A stretch of 64,000 nucleotides of DNA from Rhizophagus irregularis (lineage: Eukaryota > Glomeromycota > Glomeromycetes > Glomerales > Glomeraceae), in NCBI RefSeq assembly GCF_026210795.1, contig NC_089449.1, positions 1,922,001-1,986,000 on the forward strand, in the 5' to 3' direction. A model generated the notes under the pieces. That model was not told where the DNA came from and did no database searches. It saw only the letters and a program-made list of their open reading frames with translations. This document shows, one piece after another, positions 47,500 to 57,596 of the stretch. How positions within the stretch are numbered: the first letter of the stretch is position 1; every line of letters begins with the position of its first letter. The translations under genes and the position numbers were made by a program.

Positions 47500-49680
47500 A
47501 AATGGCTTGGATAGTTAGGACGTGTATTTTAAGTAAGAAATATTCTAACAATTCTCTTTTCCTTTTTCTTATATTTATAAGGACACCAGCTTTTTGGAAT
47601 TTGACGAAACCACACTTTCAGTTAATGTATTTTAATGTTTTTTCTTTCCTTTTTTCTTGTAGAATTAATGACTTGAATGTACAGGTAATTTAATGCACAT
47701 ATAAAGCATTAAACTATATTTTATTCAGTGGAATAAACTTAACGAAGTATGTAAATGTTAGTATTTATTATTGTTTTTTTAAAGTTTTAATATTAATACT
47801 GTTTATTTTTTTAAAGCGCAATTTTCTTAGCTTCTTGAGAGGTAAATATACTTGGGTAGACACATAGCGTTTTTAGACTGGTATTAATGCTAGAACTAAC
47901 ATCTGGCAAGTATAGTTTGGTAATATATGGTGACATAACTGCATTTTGAAAGGACATTAACTATTTTTCTATGTTCTTTTATCACTTTTAGATACCAACA
48001 AAGCGAGTGAGATTGTACCGAAGCATTTTGAAGAAAACTGTTTTACATTTTTTAACTTTCCTATAAGGCAGTATAGACGTAAGTAATTTCTAATTTTTGT
48101 TGTGATGCAATAACAATAAATAATTTTTTTTTTTAAAAAAAAAATCTTGTTGAATCAAGCCAACTAGACTATATTATATGTCCAAACCATAAACAACGGG
48201 TAAGTCAAGTCTTGGTAAAAACTAGAAGAGCATTTTTTTATTTCTTTCATTTTTTGTAACTAATTACTGCGTTCTTTTTTTTTAGTTTCGTAAAAAAAAT
48301 ATAGTTTATAAATGAAAGGCTCGGGAATGTTAGAGATATCAATCCGTAATCGTATTAAAACAATATTCTGGGTGGATTGATGATCTTAGACGGGTTGCTT
48401 TTCAGGTATTTGGACGTGTGGGAATCTGGTGGTACGAATATCCATATTTTTAGGCTTATTAAATGCCTTATCTGTTATATATATTCTTTTTCTTTAAATC
48501 ATGAAACGCTTATTTATAACGTTCTATTTTTTTTTTCTAGATTTCAGGTTATTTAATTTTATAGTTTTGGAATGTTTTAATTGCCAATTGAGTGAATCAG
48601 GTAAAACATTCTAAATTTTCGGTTCTATTATTATTATTACCCTCTCCGTCGTTCTTATGTATTTATTTTTATAGATCTCGACGAAATTGATGACGCCTAA
48701 AGAATTTGTTAGATAAGTTTAGTTTAGGTTCAAGATTGAAGTGGTAAGTTTCGCAATAATTGGGAATTTTATTTTATTTTATTTTAAATAGAAACATCAT
48801 CTAACGTTTCTTTTTTCCTTTTTGTAGGTTTCGGACTTTTAGGTTAATGGGAAAGTGATAGTGGTAAGCTTTGTAATCCCCATTGCGAAACTGTATAACG
48901 AAACGTCTTACCAACGTTTCGACTTTCTCTTTTTTTTAGACAGCTGACTGGACACGTGAGATTTTCTACGTAGGTTTTAGATTCGGGTTGGGGACTCTTG
49001 AAATTTAAGTTTCGCAGCATCCCGTTGCGAAACAGTTTTATACGTTTCTTAATTTTATTTTTTTTTGTAGGTCCTCCGGAGTATCGATTAGAAACGCTGG
49101 AAATGGTAAATTTCCTTACTATTCTCTTTTTTTTTAATAAAAATAACGTTTCTTTTTTTTTGTTTTTGTAGATCTTTCGGGTTTCAGTTTGAGTGCTGAA
49201 AACTTTACGTAGGCTCCTTTTGAGGTGTCGTCATGTAACTAGCAAGGGGGAGGAGTATTTAACAACATTTCAAGGTAAGGATAAAGTGCGATTTTAATGT
49301 GCAGTGTATCTATTTTTTTTTTTGACTATCATCGATTGATCATATCTCACTGATCGTTTTCTATTTATTTATTTATTTATTTTAGATTTTCGGCATTTAC
49401 CGGTCTTTTCTTCTCTAGGTTGGCTGATAAACTGAATAGGTGGATCGGTAAAGTATTTTTTTCTGCTTTGTATTTTGGTTCACTTTTCATTTCTTGCACT
49501 AAATTCTTTTTTCATTAGATCTTCCGGTTGATACAAGTAAAACGAAAAAAGAACATGATTATTATGCTTAGGAAATGAACATCAAAAAATGACATAGTAG
49601 TAGAAGGTGAAACAAACTGCTTTTTTTACTATTTCTTTAAGAAACGTTACTATCATTCTTAATGTGTTTTTTTCTTAGAT
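47500..49680 (+). other. Long array of intron-like units with short exon-like blocks (plus strand)
   Basis: Repeated pattern of T-rich tract plus TAG/AAG acceptor, a 20-110 base block, then GTAAG/GTAAA donor. Clear examples: TTTGTAG, GTTTCGGACTTTTAGG..., GTAAGCTTTG (48,828-48,864); CTTTTTTTAG, ACAGCTGACTGGACACG... (48,938-49,010); TTTGTAG, GTCCTCCGGAGTATCG..., GTAAATT (49,070-49,105); TTTGTAG, ATCTTTCGGGTTTCAG (49,170 on). One donor reads GTAAGTTTCGC (48,744), the same context as the minus-strand array at 32.6 kb. Many blocks open with ATTTTCGG, ATCTTTCGG, GTTTCGGA or ATCTTCCGG, hinting at a common origin. No protein reads through. Confidence 0.55.
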
Positions 49681-49689
49681 TTTTGGAGA

Positions 49690-50022
49690 TCCACTAGGGC
49701 TGTTCCCTTCGGCAAATGGAATCGCTGCCCCCCAACCCATAATGGCTAATGACAGGGTAATGAAGGGTGAAATTAGGAAGATTATCTTATTAGCGTGACT
49801 GGGGATTACAGCTTCCTTAAACAGAAGTTTCAACCCATCAGCAAAAGGTTGAAGAATCCCGTAAAACCCTACGACATTAGGTCCTACCCTTCGTTGCATA
49901 GAAGCCATTACTTTCCGTTCAGCAAGAGTCATGAAAACAATACTCCCTAACAAAGGTAGTAGAATTATGAAGGATTCCAGTAAGAAGAATTGCATATTAA
50001 ACAGATTGGGAAGATAAATCAC
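49690..50022 (-). pseudogene. nad1: NADH dehydrogenase subunit 1, N-terminal third (mitochondrial origin)
   Basis: From ATG 50022: [20 protein letters not shown], first membrane helix; then [20 protein letters not shown], the most conserved complex I ND1 motif; then [20 protein letters not shown] and the next helix to [11 protein letters not shown]. About 110 of some 330 residues remain. The ND1 sequence ends after PFAEG, at the left junction of the insert or at a mitochondrial intron border. Trp is read by TGG here, and no codon demands a non-standard code. It cannot give a working protein in the nucleus. Confidence 0.93.
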
Positions 50023-50214
50023 TAAGTAAGGGGTATTTTCAATAATAAAAGTGGAGTAAGTACATCAGATAGAGACTGGGTAGTTAGTGAGGGGAGTAGA
50101 TATAAGGAAAAGTGTAACTATTTTTTAAGTAACCAAGCCAAGGTTGGCAACAGTGAGAGGAATACCTTGATTTTATCTTAGGAATCAAATAATATCAAGT
50201 TAATAGATGCTATC

Positions 50215-50283
50215 AGGAGAGGGAGGAATCGAACCCCAACAAGAAGCTTGGAGCTTACCATTTTACCATTAAACTACTCTCCT
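50215..50283 (-). tRNA. trnW: Mitochondrial-type tRNA-Trp (CCA)
   Basis: 69 nt on the minus strand. Acceptor stem AGGAGAG/CTCTCCT is a perfect 7 bp; short D-arm GTTTAATGGTAAAAT; anticodon loop CTCCAAG with T33 and anticodon CCA; T-loop TTCGATT. The anticodon stem has one mismatch and the T-stem one. It lies between nad4 and nad1 on the same strand, inside the transferred mitochondrial piece, so it is probably a silent nuclear copy. Confidence 0.85.
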
Positions 50284-50350
50284 TATTGGCTATCCTTTTC
50301 GTTGCTTAGCAAGTATTGGTTAAAAAGGGAGTTTCCTAGGTTAGCCCGTT

Positions 50351-50710
50351 CTAACTACGGGAGATTTTGGAGTAAATAAGGGATGATACAGAAAAATGCA
50401 GAGAATCTAGGATGACGAAAGGAACAATACCTAGTACGAAAATTAACAGAAGAAAAGGAAGTAGTATGAAGAACTCTCTTCTAGAGATATCTAGACAAGG
50501 ATAAAGGTAACGGCTAGGACTCTCTAAGCAAACCCAATTGTAAGTCCAAATAGTATATGCTGCAGTTAAGACTACTGAGGAAGAGGCCAATATGGAGATA
50601 AATGGGTTTCGTTGATAGGCACCTGCAAAAGAAAGGAACTCTCCTAAGAAGTTAGCTGTTAGTGGTACTGCCATATTAACTAGACAGAAAATGAAAAACA
50701 GAGGAGAGCG
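50351..50710 (-). pseudogene. nad4: NADH dehydrogenase subunit 4, C-terminal part (mitochondrial origin)
   Basis: Reads upstream of the first ATG as well: RSPLFFIFCLVNMAVPLTAN, then FLGEFLSFAGAYQRNPFIS, ILASSSVVLTAAYTIWTYNW, DISRREFFILLPFLLLIFVL and GIVPFVILDSLHFSVSSLIY, to the stop at 50,351. NVAxPLTxNFxGEFLSFxGA and the RREFFxLLPLL...GIxPxxILDSLH blocks are the standard end of ND4 in fungi. About 120 residues remain; the gene is cut on its 5' side near 50,710. Open throughout. Confidence 0.93.
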
Positions 50711-51440
50711 ATTAGAAGTGTCTCTATCACAAGTAGCGATATCAAGAAAGATTTGACAGCGAAAATATTACCGGATTGGTTACTGGTTAGGTTGGGAGTA
50801 CCAAGGATACGAGTAGGTATTTTGTTGTTTGCTGGAGTCGAACCAACTGGAACTTGTCCACACCTTGAACAACAAATAAGAACTATAGTACGTTTTCATT
50901 TATTCAATATTGACTTAAGAAGTATAACACTTAATTTCTTTTTTTAGGAACGGTTAGTTTTGCCTTTAAACCGGTTGATGTTAATTGTAGAAATAATTAA
51001 TAATCTTGTAAGTTTTTTTTAGTGGAGTGAATATGCAGTATGTAGTGTAATAGCATTATAAATGACATTAATCCTCTCTTTTTTTTATTTTTTAGATTTT
51101 GAACAGACTTTTCTAGAAGATTAAACAAGTTTCCTAAATGTGATGGTATAATGGTGTTAAAGACATTTATTAATGTCTTTTTTTTATTTTTAGGTTTCAG
51201 ATTTTCTGAAAGATTAGAAGATTAAGTGATAAAAGTAAGTTTTTTGGGGTAAACGGATGAGTAATGACTGTATTATAAAATATTATTAATACCTTTTTCA
51301 TATTTTTCAGATTTGGACTAAAATTAAAATGATTTAAGGATTTCTGCAATTTGAAGTCGTGAAGAATTTAAAAGGTTAATAAAAAACTATGGAGTCAAGC
51401 CAGCTGGAATTACATTTACACCATAGACAACAAGTAAGAA
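50711..51440 (+). other. Right-hand part of the intron-like array
   Basis: The pattern resumes after the mitochondrial insert: CTTTTTTTAG, GAACGGTTAGTTTTGCC (50,948 on); TTATTTTTAG, GTTTCAGATTTTCTG, GTAAGTTTTTTGG (51,195-51,240); TTTTTCAG, ATTTGGAC (51,311 on). The block GGAGTCAAGCCAGCTGGAA ...ACACCATAGACAACAA at about 51,392 has relatives at 50,833 (GGAGTCGAACCAACTGGAAC) and 48,160 (GAATCAAGCCAACTAGAC), each followed by GTAAG or ATAAG. Confidence 0.55.
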
Positions 51441-51783
51441 GACTAAAGTAAACATGCATTCTTTATTGGATTGGGTCCTTTGTTGGATTTTTAGTTGGAT
51501 TTTTGGTTGGTTTCTTGTAGTTATAGCAACATATAAATAATTGTAAATTAAATAAATAAATAATAAATGAAAGTAAAAAACAAAATGTTATTTTGCATTA
51601 TTTTATATCAATTTCACTTTCTATCGTAATGCCTAAACAATGTAAATTTTGGCCGGTATTAACATAATTTCAGCCAAAACTTAACTTTATAGTAGCATGT
51701 ATTAATTTTTATTTTCAAGTCAATAATATAAAAATTTTGCATATTATGTGATGCTTTGGTAATACTTAAATATTAAAAAATAA
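51441..51783. other. AT-rich spacer
   Basis: A small GGATTTTTaGTTGGATTTTTgGTTGG repeat at 51,480-51,520; otherwise nothing. Confidence 0.45.
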
Positions 51784-52279
51784 TTAAAATTTAAATTTTG
51801 GGTGAGTAATCAAATCAGCCCATATGTGTAGATCATAGGCATCAAAAATAGTTGATGTTAACATATAGCGGCGAAGAAGCGGGCAAGACCAAACAAAGTC
51901 AATTCGGGTAATAGTGTTTAAGTGGTGATAAGTACCTAAAGTACTAGATAAATTAAGGGGAATACAATCCTCGTAATTATGAGAAAGCAAATAATGGAAT
52001 AATTTATGAATTCTTTTAACGGCAACCTGAGGTTGATGCAAAAATATGGGGTAAAATTTCTCCAAATTCATGTTGAATCACCGCAAATAGCATGGTGAAA
52101 ATTTTGTAGAAATAAGTTTGAGAAATAAGGAATTAATTGATCAACGACTTCGTATTGGTATTAACAAGATCATTTGTATGCGAATATAGACTACAAATAT
52201 ACGCAATTTAACATTGCCTTTAAAAAATAAGTCTACAGAAAGAATTCGGGAAGAATGGGATTGGTAAAATTGGACGTGG
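51784..52279 (-). pseudogene. LINE endonuclease, C-terminal part
   Basis: Reads VQFYQSHSSRILSVDLFFKG, NVKLRIFVVYI, then (after one frame change) ICGDFNMNLEKFYPIF and TITRIDFVWSCPLLRRYMLT. GDFN, the R-I-D-F-V-W strand and the preceding Y-x-P-like loop are the marks of exonuclease/endonuclease/phosphatase (APE-type) domains in LINE ORF2. One base is missing inside the GDFNMN codons (GGTGATTCAACATGAAT), and another frame change or stop lies near 52,145-52,170. It ends with stop at 51,784 before the final SDHxP motif. Confidence 0.75.
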
Positions 52280-52519
52280 CACAGGTCGAAGGGGCACCAT
52301 TGTCCAAAATTCAAAAAATGCAAATTCCCCATTTTTCTGGAAAATGGTGGGAAATTGTGGAAAATGCTACATTACGCTGAGCAATTTTTTGGAATAGCAT
52401 TATTACAACATTGTTCGATTTAGCAAATCTTATGAAATTTTGGGAAAATGCTACATTACACCTCAAATGTAACATTTCGTAACATTGTTATAACATTGTC
52501 AATTAAATCAAATTTTGCT

Positions 52520-53260
52520 TTTTTTTTGTCAAATGGTGCATTTTTATGAAAATTCCGCATTTTGCCACCAATGTAATATCATTGTAACAACATTTTATAA
52601 CATTGTTATAACATTGTCAATTAAAATCAAATTTTGCTTTTTTTTTGTCAAATATTCCGATTTTCTGCCAAATGGTGCATTTTTATGAAAATTCCGCATT
52701 TTGCCACCAATGTAATATCATTGTAACAACATTTCATAACATTGTTATAACATTGTCAATTAAAATCAAATTTTGCTTTTTTTTTGTCAAATATTCTGAT
52801 TTTCTGCCAAATGGTGCATTTTTATGAAAATTCCGCATTTTGCCACCAATGTAATATCATTGTAACAACATTTCATAACATTGTTATAACATTGTCAATT
52901 AAAATCAAATTTTGCTTTTTTTTTGTCAAATATTCTGATTTTCTGCCAAATGGTACATTTTTTATGAAAATTCCACATTTTGCCACCAATGTAATATCAT
53001 TGTAACAACATTTCATAACATTGTAATAACATTGTCAATTAAAATCTAATTTTGCTTTTTTTTTGTCAAATATTCCGATTTTCTGCCAAATGGTACATTT
53101 TTTATGAAAATTCCGCATTTTTTAGCAAATTTCATGCAAATTTCATGTTTTTTTGGTTAAATGTTACATTTTTCGTTAGAATGTTATTTTTTTTCGACAC
53201 TTTTTTTGCAAAATGTACATTTGTTGACATTTTCTAGAAAGATGTAACATTTTATCGAAA
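52520..53260. repeat. Left subterminal array, 139-bp unit
   Basis: GTCAAATATTCCGATTTTCT starts copies at 52,647, 52,786, 52,925 and 53,065 (period 139-140), with a partial copy from about 52,525. Each has TTTGCCACCAATGTAATATC and CATTGTCAATTAAAATCAAA. As 139 is not divisible by three, the open frames seen here shift each unit and are not genes. It lies at the left end of the CACTA-like element. Confidence 0.9.
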
Positions 53261-53475
53261 AATTAGATCATTTACTAAAAAAATGCGACATTATTTACTG
53301 AATATTGAGTAATTTGATATAATAATCGGATAATTTCACAAAAAAAAAAAAAATTATTTATTATGGTAAATTTAAATGTGAAATCTTCTATTTAACGGTA
53401 AAATGGCCAAGTATTCAGTACGTTTGTATTTAAATTTTGCTGGAACAAATCTACCTAATATGTGATAAACCGGAA

Positions 53476-56400
53476 TTATACTATCAACCGAAGAATTAAA
53501 AAACTCCTTTTTCCAAAGTTCCGGATCATTCGTAAAATCATCAGAATCTTCGCTGGAAAAAAAAATCTGATGTTTGCGGTCGCAGCGGGTTTATACCAAT
53601 TCACAAAAGCCAAATAATGTTCCGTCAGACCATTCGGAAGATGAACTGTATGTTTGAAATAGAATTGTACCTGGCCGGGATATGTGTCTATATCATTTCC
53701 ACGTTGTTCTATAAAACGTGCTAAAATATAAGAGCTTCTAATATACCTTTTGGATAATATTGACCCAAAATATTCTGCACCGATGCGCAATCTGCCACAT
53801 TGTGTGATATTTCCAGTTACAGCAATGTAATTTTCGGTTGATGAAGAAGGATCTAACTGTGGTCGGCTAAAATTATATTCTTCATAAGCGCGATTGTAGT
53901 AATCAACTAGTAAATCCAAAATATCATCCGGTAATATGACATTCAATTTTATCGGACTTAAAAGTTCTCCAGGATATTCCTCTGTTCCTGTTGCCCCGCC
54001 AGAAACCAGCTTTTCGGATATGTCTAAAAATGCCTGTAATTCCTCACTTTCGAGAGATTCATTTTCGTTATCGTCAGTTGTATCATCATTTAAATCAAGT
54101 ATTTGAAAAATGGCCTGATGATTTAGAGCCAATGTATTGAATCTTCGTTCAATTTGAGAACTCTGCATCATAAATCGCATAATTTCCGGTTCAATTTTTC
54201 GTCTACTATTAGGTAAACTCCCTGTATAATTGTAAAATCGTAAGTAATAATTCTGAATAATTTGAATAATATTATTGTAAATACCAACCAAGAATTCCAT
54301 TCATCCTTTCAAAGGAGAAACACCAAAATGAGTAAAGAGGACCGTAATCTTTACAACATTTGTTCAAGTGTAATGAAAGATGTAAATTTGGTGTTATTGA
54401 AACTTCTCCGTAATTCGTTTCGATAAGTTTCAAAATTTCAATTAAATGTTCATGTGCGTCATCTAAATTTTTGATTGTAACAATCCTTCGGACTAATATA
54501 GAACAAGCTTGGCTGAAATGTACTAAGATTTTCCGATCTTCTTGGTCCAAAAAATCCCAAAGAACGACTCTGGCATAAATCAGGAAAAAATTTTTCCATT
54601 CGTTAGCCGTTAAATTGGAAAATCCTTCCCCAATATCTATTTTATGAGGAATTCGACCGATTTCTGATGGTGGATAAATATTGTTCATGTTTTTTTGAAT
54701 TTTCGTCAGATCATCCATATTTATTTTACCATGTCCTAACCAAAGCCGTTTTACGATAAATGATGCAATTCCTATAAATAAATTATGCATCGAATTCGCA
54801 GGTAAAAATCGTATCGGATCGAAATAAGACAAACGGAGCATTTCTGACCATCTTGCGTAATATTGCTTCGCATGTCTTTTTCTAGCTTCGTTGCTTTTAC
54901 ATTTTCTCCATTCCAAAGCCATTTCTCGATGACTATTCACGCTTTTAGCAACAAACCATTCGTCAATATCATCCATGCCACTAAAATTTCTATTTCTTGC
55001 AACCTTTAAGCATCTGCGACGAGCACATTGGCTGAATAATGGCCACATAATTTTCTAGCAGCTGGTATATCGCAGCAACAAGCAATTACTGCGCATTTTA
55101 TCAATCTTCTGGATAAATGTTCAGAAGTTCTGTCTAATCCCACTCCTTCCCAAAAAGTTTGAAATTGATCAACAATTGGTGCCAAGTAATGATTTATCTG
55201 ATGTAGGCTTGGTTTATTAGGGCCTGGCATTAATCCTAAAATGAGCATATTTTTGGGTTTAAAGCGCAATTCTCTTGGGAGATTGCAAATAGCTCCATAT
55301 ATAGCACCAGAACTATTGAATTGTCCTTTCAAATGGCTGAAACCAATCGACGTTAATCATAATACCCAAATGATCATCCGCATGTTCTTTATTAAAAAAT
55401 CTTTGTTCGTCGATTCATCATCTACTATTATTCCACTATTTGAGAAATTCTTCCAAATTTCACCATCATATACATCACATAAGACTCGGTCGTCGACGCT
55501 TCTATCGGCCCATAATTTAAGATTTTTTTCAAAGTTTGGCCTTTGATACATTTGTAAAAGTTGCTCTTTTATACTGGGAAGATCGGATAAATTAATAATG
55601 GCGCATTAACGACTTTACCATCGTCTAGTTCTTTTTGTTCCGATAATGGAGCATTGCATTGTCGAAGTGAACGATGATTTGGAAATTGTACATGACCACA
55701 TTTTTTTATTGCTTTGTGTTGTTGGATTGTGTGTTGTTTAACATCATCTATATTATGTAATTTGTGACATGAAGGACATACGGAAAATTTGACAAATTGA
55801 TGCTTCAATCCTAATTTCTTTCTTGCAGTATACAACGAAGTAGGAAAATCTTTAAAACGATCGTAATTAAAATTTGTTAAAATATGTTTGATGAATTTAA
55901 TTAATGTATCGATTGCGGTATCTGCTAGTTGAAACCTAGTTTGATACCTCAAAACAAATACAATTATCCAATCTTCAATATTTTGCAGATTTTCATTAAT
56001 ATTGTTTGGAAAATCATAATTCGGTGGAGAGTAATCTTCAAAAATGTTGGTTTCTTCGCCATTATCATCCCCATCATCCCCATTATCACTATCATCCCCA
56101 TCATCGTTATCATCCCCATCATCCCCATCATCGTTATCCCCATCATCGTTATTATCTCCATCATCCCCATCATCGTTATCATCCCCATCATCCCCATCAT
56201 CGTTATCATCGCTATCATCCCCATCATCGTTATCCCCATCATCGTTATCATCTCCATCATTCCCATCATCGTTATCATCCCCATCATCCCCATCATCGTT
56301 ATCATCCCCATCATCCCCATCATCGTTATCCCCATCATCGTTATCATCTCCATCATCCCCATCATCGTTATCATCCCATCATCCCCATCATCGTTATCCC

Positions 56401-56930
56401 CATCATCGTTATCATCTCCATCATCCCCATCATCATTATCATCGCTATCATCCCCATCATCGCTATCGCCATAATTATCAGTTTCTTCGTTACTGTCATT
56501 GTTATCATCACTGTCATTTATATTTTGCATTTGAGTGTCACGCTCCAAATAAGTATTATACCTGCTTCGTTTTCCTTTTCGAAGAAAATGTTGACAAATT
56601 TTCTGATGATGATGTGCTTTCTTGAGGGTCGATAGAGATTTCTTCATTAACGAATGACAATCCAATACTCGTTAGGGTCATTTGAAGTAGTTGCATCATC
56701 AAGACTTAGACATTCGAATGTTTTTGTTTGGTTCTTGGATCAACATACTTTCCGTTGCATTTATTACAATAACATTTTTCTTTAGTTCTTGTTTTAACGC
56801 GTCTTTCATTAACATTCATCATTTTTTCAAATTTTGATTTAATTTTACAAAATGTGAATTTAACCAAAATACCAGCATTTCGCTGTAATAAATAATCAGA
56901 CGATACATTTTTATTTTTTTCGAACATCAA
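53476..56930 (-). pseudogene. TNP2-type (CACTA/EnSpm) transposase gene, few lesions
   Basis: From ATG 56930: a basic N-terminus with CYCNKCNGKYVDPRTKQKHS (zinc-knuckle-like, with following His). Then a very long Asp/Gly/Asn tract (56,470-56,050), then QLADTAIDTLIKFIKHILTN, ARKKLGLKHQFVKFSVCPSC..LH with a second CGH, and MINVDWFQPFERTIQ / GAIYGAICNLPRELRFK. Further on are CDIPAARKLCGH, YFDPIRFLPANSMHNLFIGI (the TNP2 hallmark), and HLSLHLNKCCKDYGPLYSFW with the CFSFERMNGILG block. The C-terminal part ends at 53,476. Lesions: a TAA near 56,706, a one-base loss near 55,335, frame changes near 55,030 and 54,290. Otherwise well kept, so this copy is young. Confidence 0.85.
56045..56470. repeat. CATCATCCC/CATCATCGTTATC minisatellite
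   Basis: About 425 bases of CATCATCCCCATCATCGTTA-type repeats. On the minus strand it encodes the Asp/Gly/Asn tract of the transposase in one frame (GDDGDDNDDGDDG), with length changes that also shift frame in places. Confidence 0.9.
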
Positions 56931-57596
56931 TACATCAATTGTATATACATTTTTATTTTTTTTCGAGCTTCAATACATCAATTGTATATTTTTTTCGAAC
57001 ATCAATACATCAATTGTAGATCAATACATAATCGAAAGTGAATACGTTACATTTTAACAGATCTACAATAAAATTTAACTTTCAGTATACTCCTTGTTTA
57101 ACTTTTTATAGCCAAATTATTCTTAATTATATACTTAAATATATCAGCGATAACAATAAATTTAACTTTCAGTATACTCCTCGTAACCTTGTTTGACTAA
57201 ATTTATATATTAAATTCCAAATTATTCTTAATTATACCAAAATTAGCGATGACCAAAATAGAACAATTCAAATCATTTAACTATTTAACTATTTTCCAAA
57301 ATCAGCGATGACCAAAATAGAACAATTCAAAAATTATTTAATTATTTCAAACAATTACGCGAAGAAAACATTTAATTGGAATAAATATATAAAGAGTGAT
57401 TTTTTTTTTACAATACAAACGTCGATTTTGCAATTTTTGTTCCTTTACATTAAAATCGTCTTTACAATTTTCAAATTATTTTATTTTTGTTCCTTTCTAA
57501 TTTTTTTTTACTCAACTCTTTTTTTACTTTACGTTTCTTCAATTTTACGTTCGTTCCTTCCACATTTCTAGCTTTTACTTCATTTCTTTTCTGATA
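56931..57596. promoter_or_regulatory. Divergent promoter region of the CACTA-like element with three families of short direct repeats
   Basis: Between the divergent genes: ATCAATACATCAATTGTA (three copies, 56,925-57,025, with TTTTTTTCGA before them); TTTAACTTTCAGTATACTCC (57,075 and 57,160); and GCGATGACCAAAATAGAACA followed by ATTCAAA (57,246 and 57,304). Paired direct repeats between divergent genes are suitable for regulator or transposase binding. No promoter element is proven. Confidence 0.5.

Larger units (their letters stand above)
49681..50710 (-). other. Nuclear insert of mitochondrial DNA (nad4 end, trnW, nad1 start)
   Basis: About 1 kb with mitochondrial genes in the same orientation (minus): C-terminal nad4, a tRNA, N-terminal nad1. 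Reading frames are free of stops and the tRNA folds, so the transfer is recent, or the contig is chimeric. The flanks on both sides are intron-array DNA; the left junction falls just after a TTTCTTAG acceptor. The exact right junction is between about 50,710 and 50,830. Confidence 0.8.

Noticed and set aside
50815-50880. A tRNA-like stretch (T-arm-like GGTTCGACTCC on the minus strand with near-pairing ends)
   Set aside because: The piece is about 20 bases too short for D and anticodon arms, and the same block aligns with the exon-like copies at 48,160 and 51,392, which are not tRNA-like.
52141-52332. A separate small gene (MGNLHFLNFGQWCPF...)
   Set aside because: Its first half is the end of the CACTA-like element and its second half is the LINE endonuclease; it is a chance fusion across the insertion border.
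52645-53237. Repeated MSNIPIFCQMVHF-type open frames
   Set aside because: They arise from the 139-bp repeat, whose length is not a multiple of three, so the frame changes at every unit.
55929-56635. Plus-strand frames rich in His/Pro, Ser or Ile opposite the transposase
   Set aside because: They are shadows of the CATCATCCC minisatellite that encodes the Asp/Gly tract on the minus strand.
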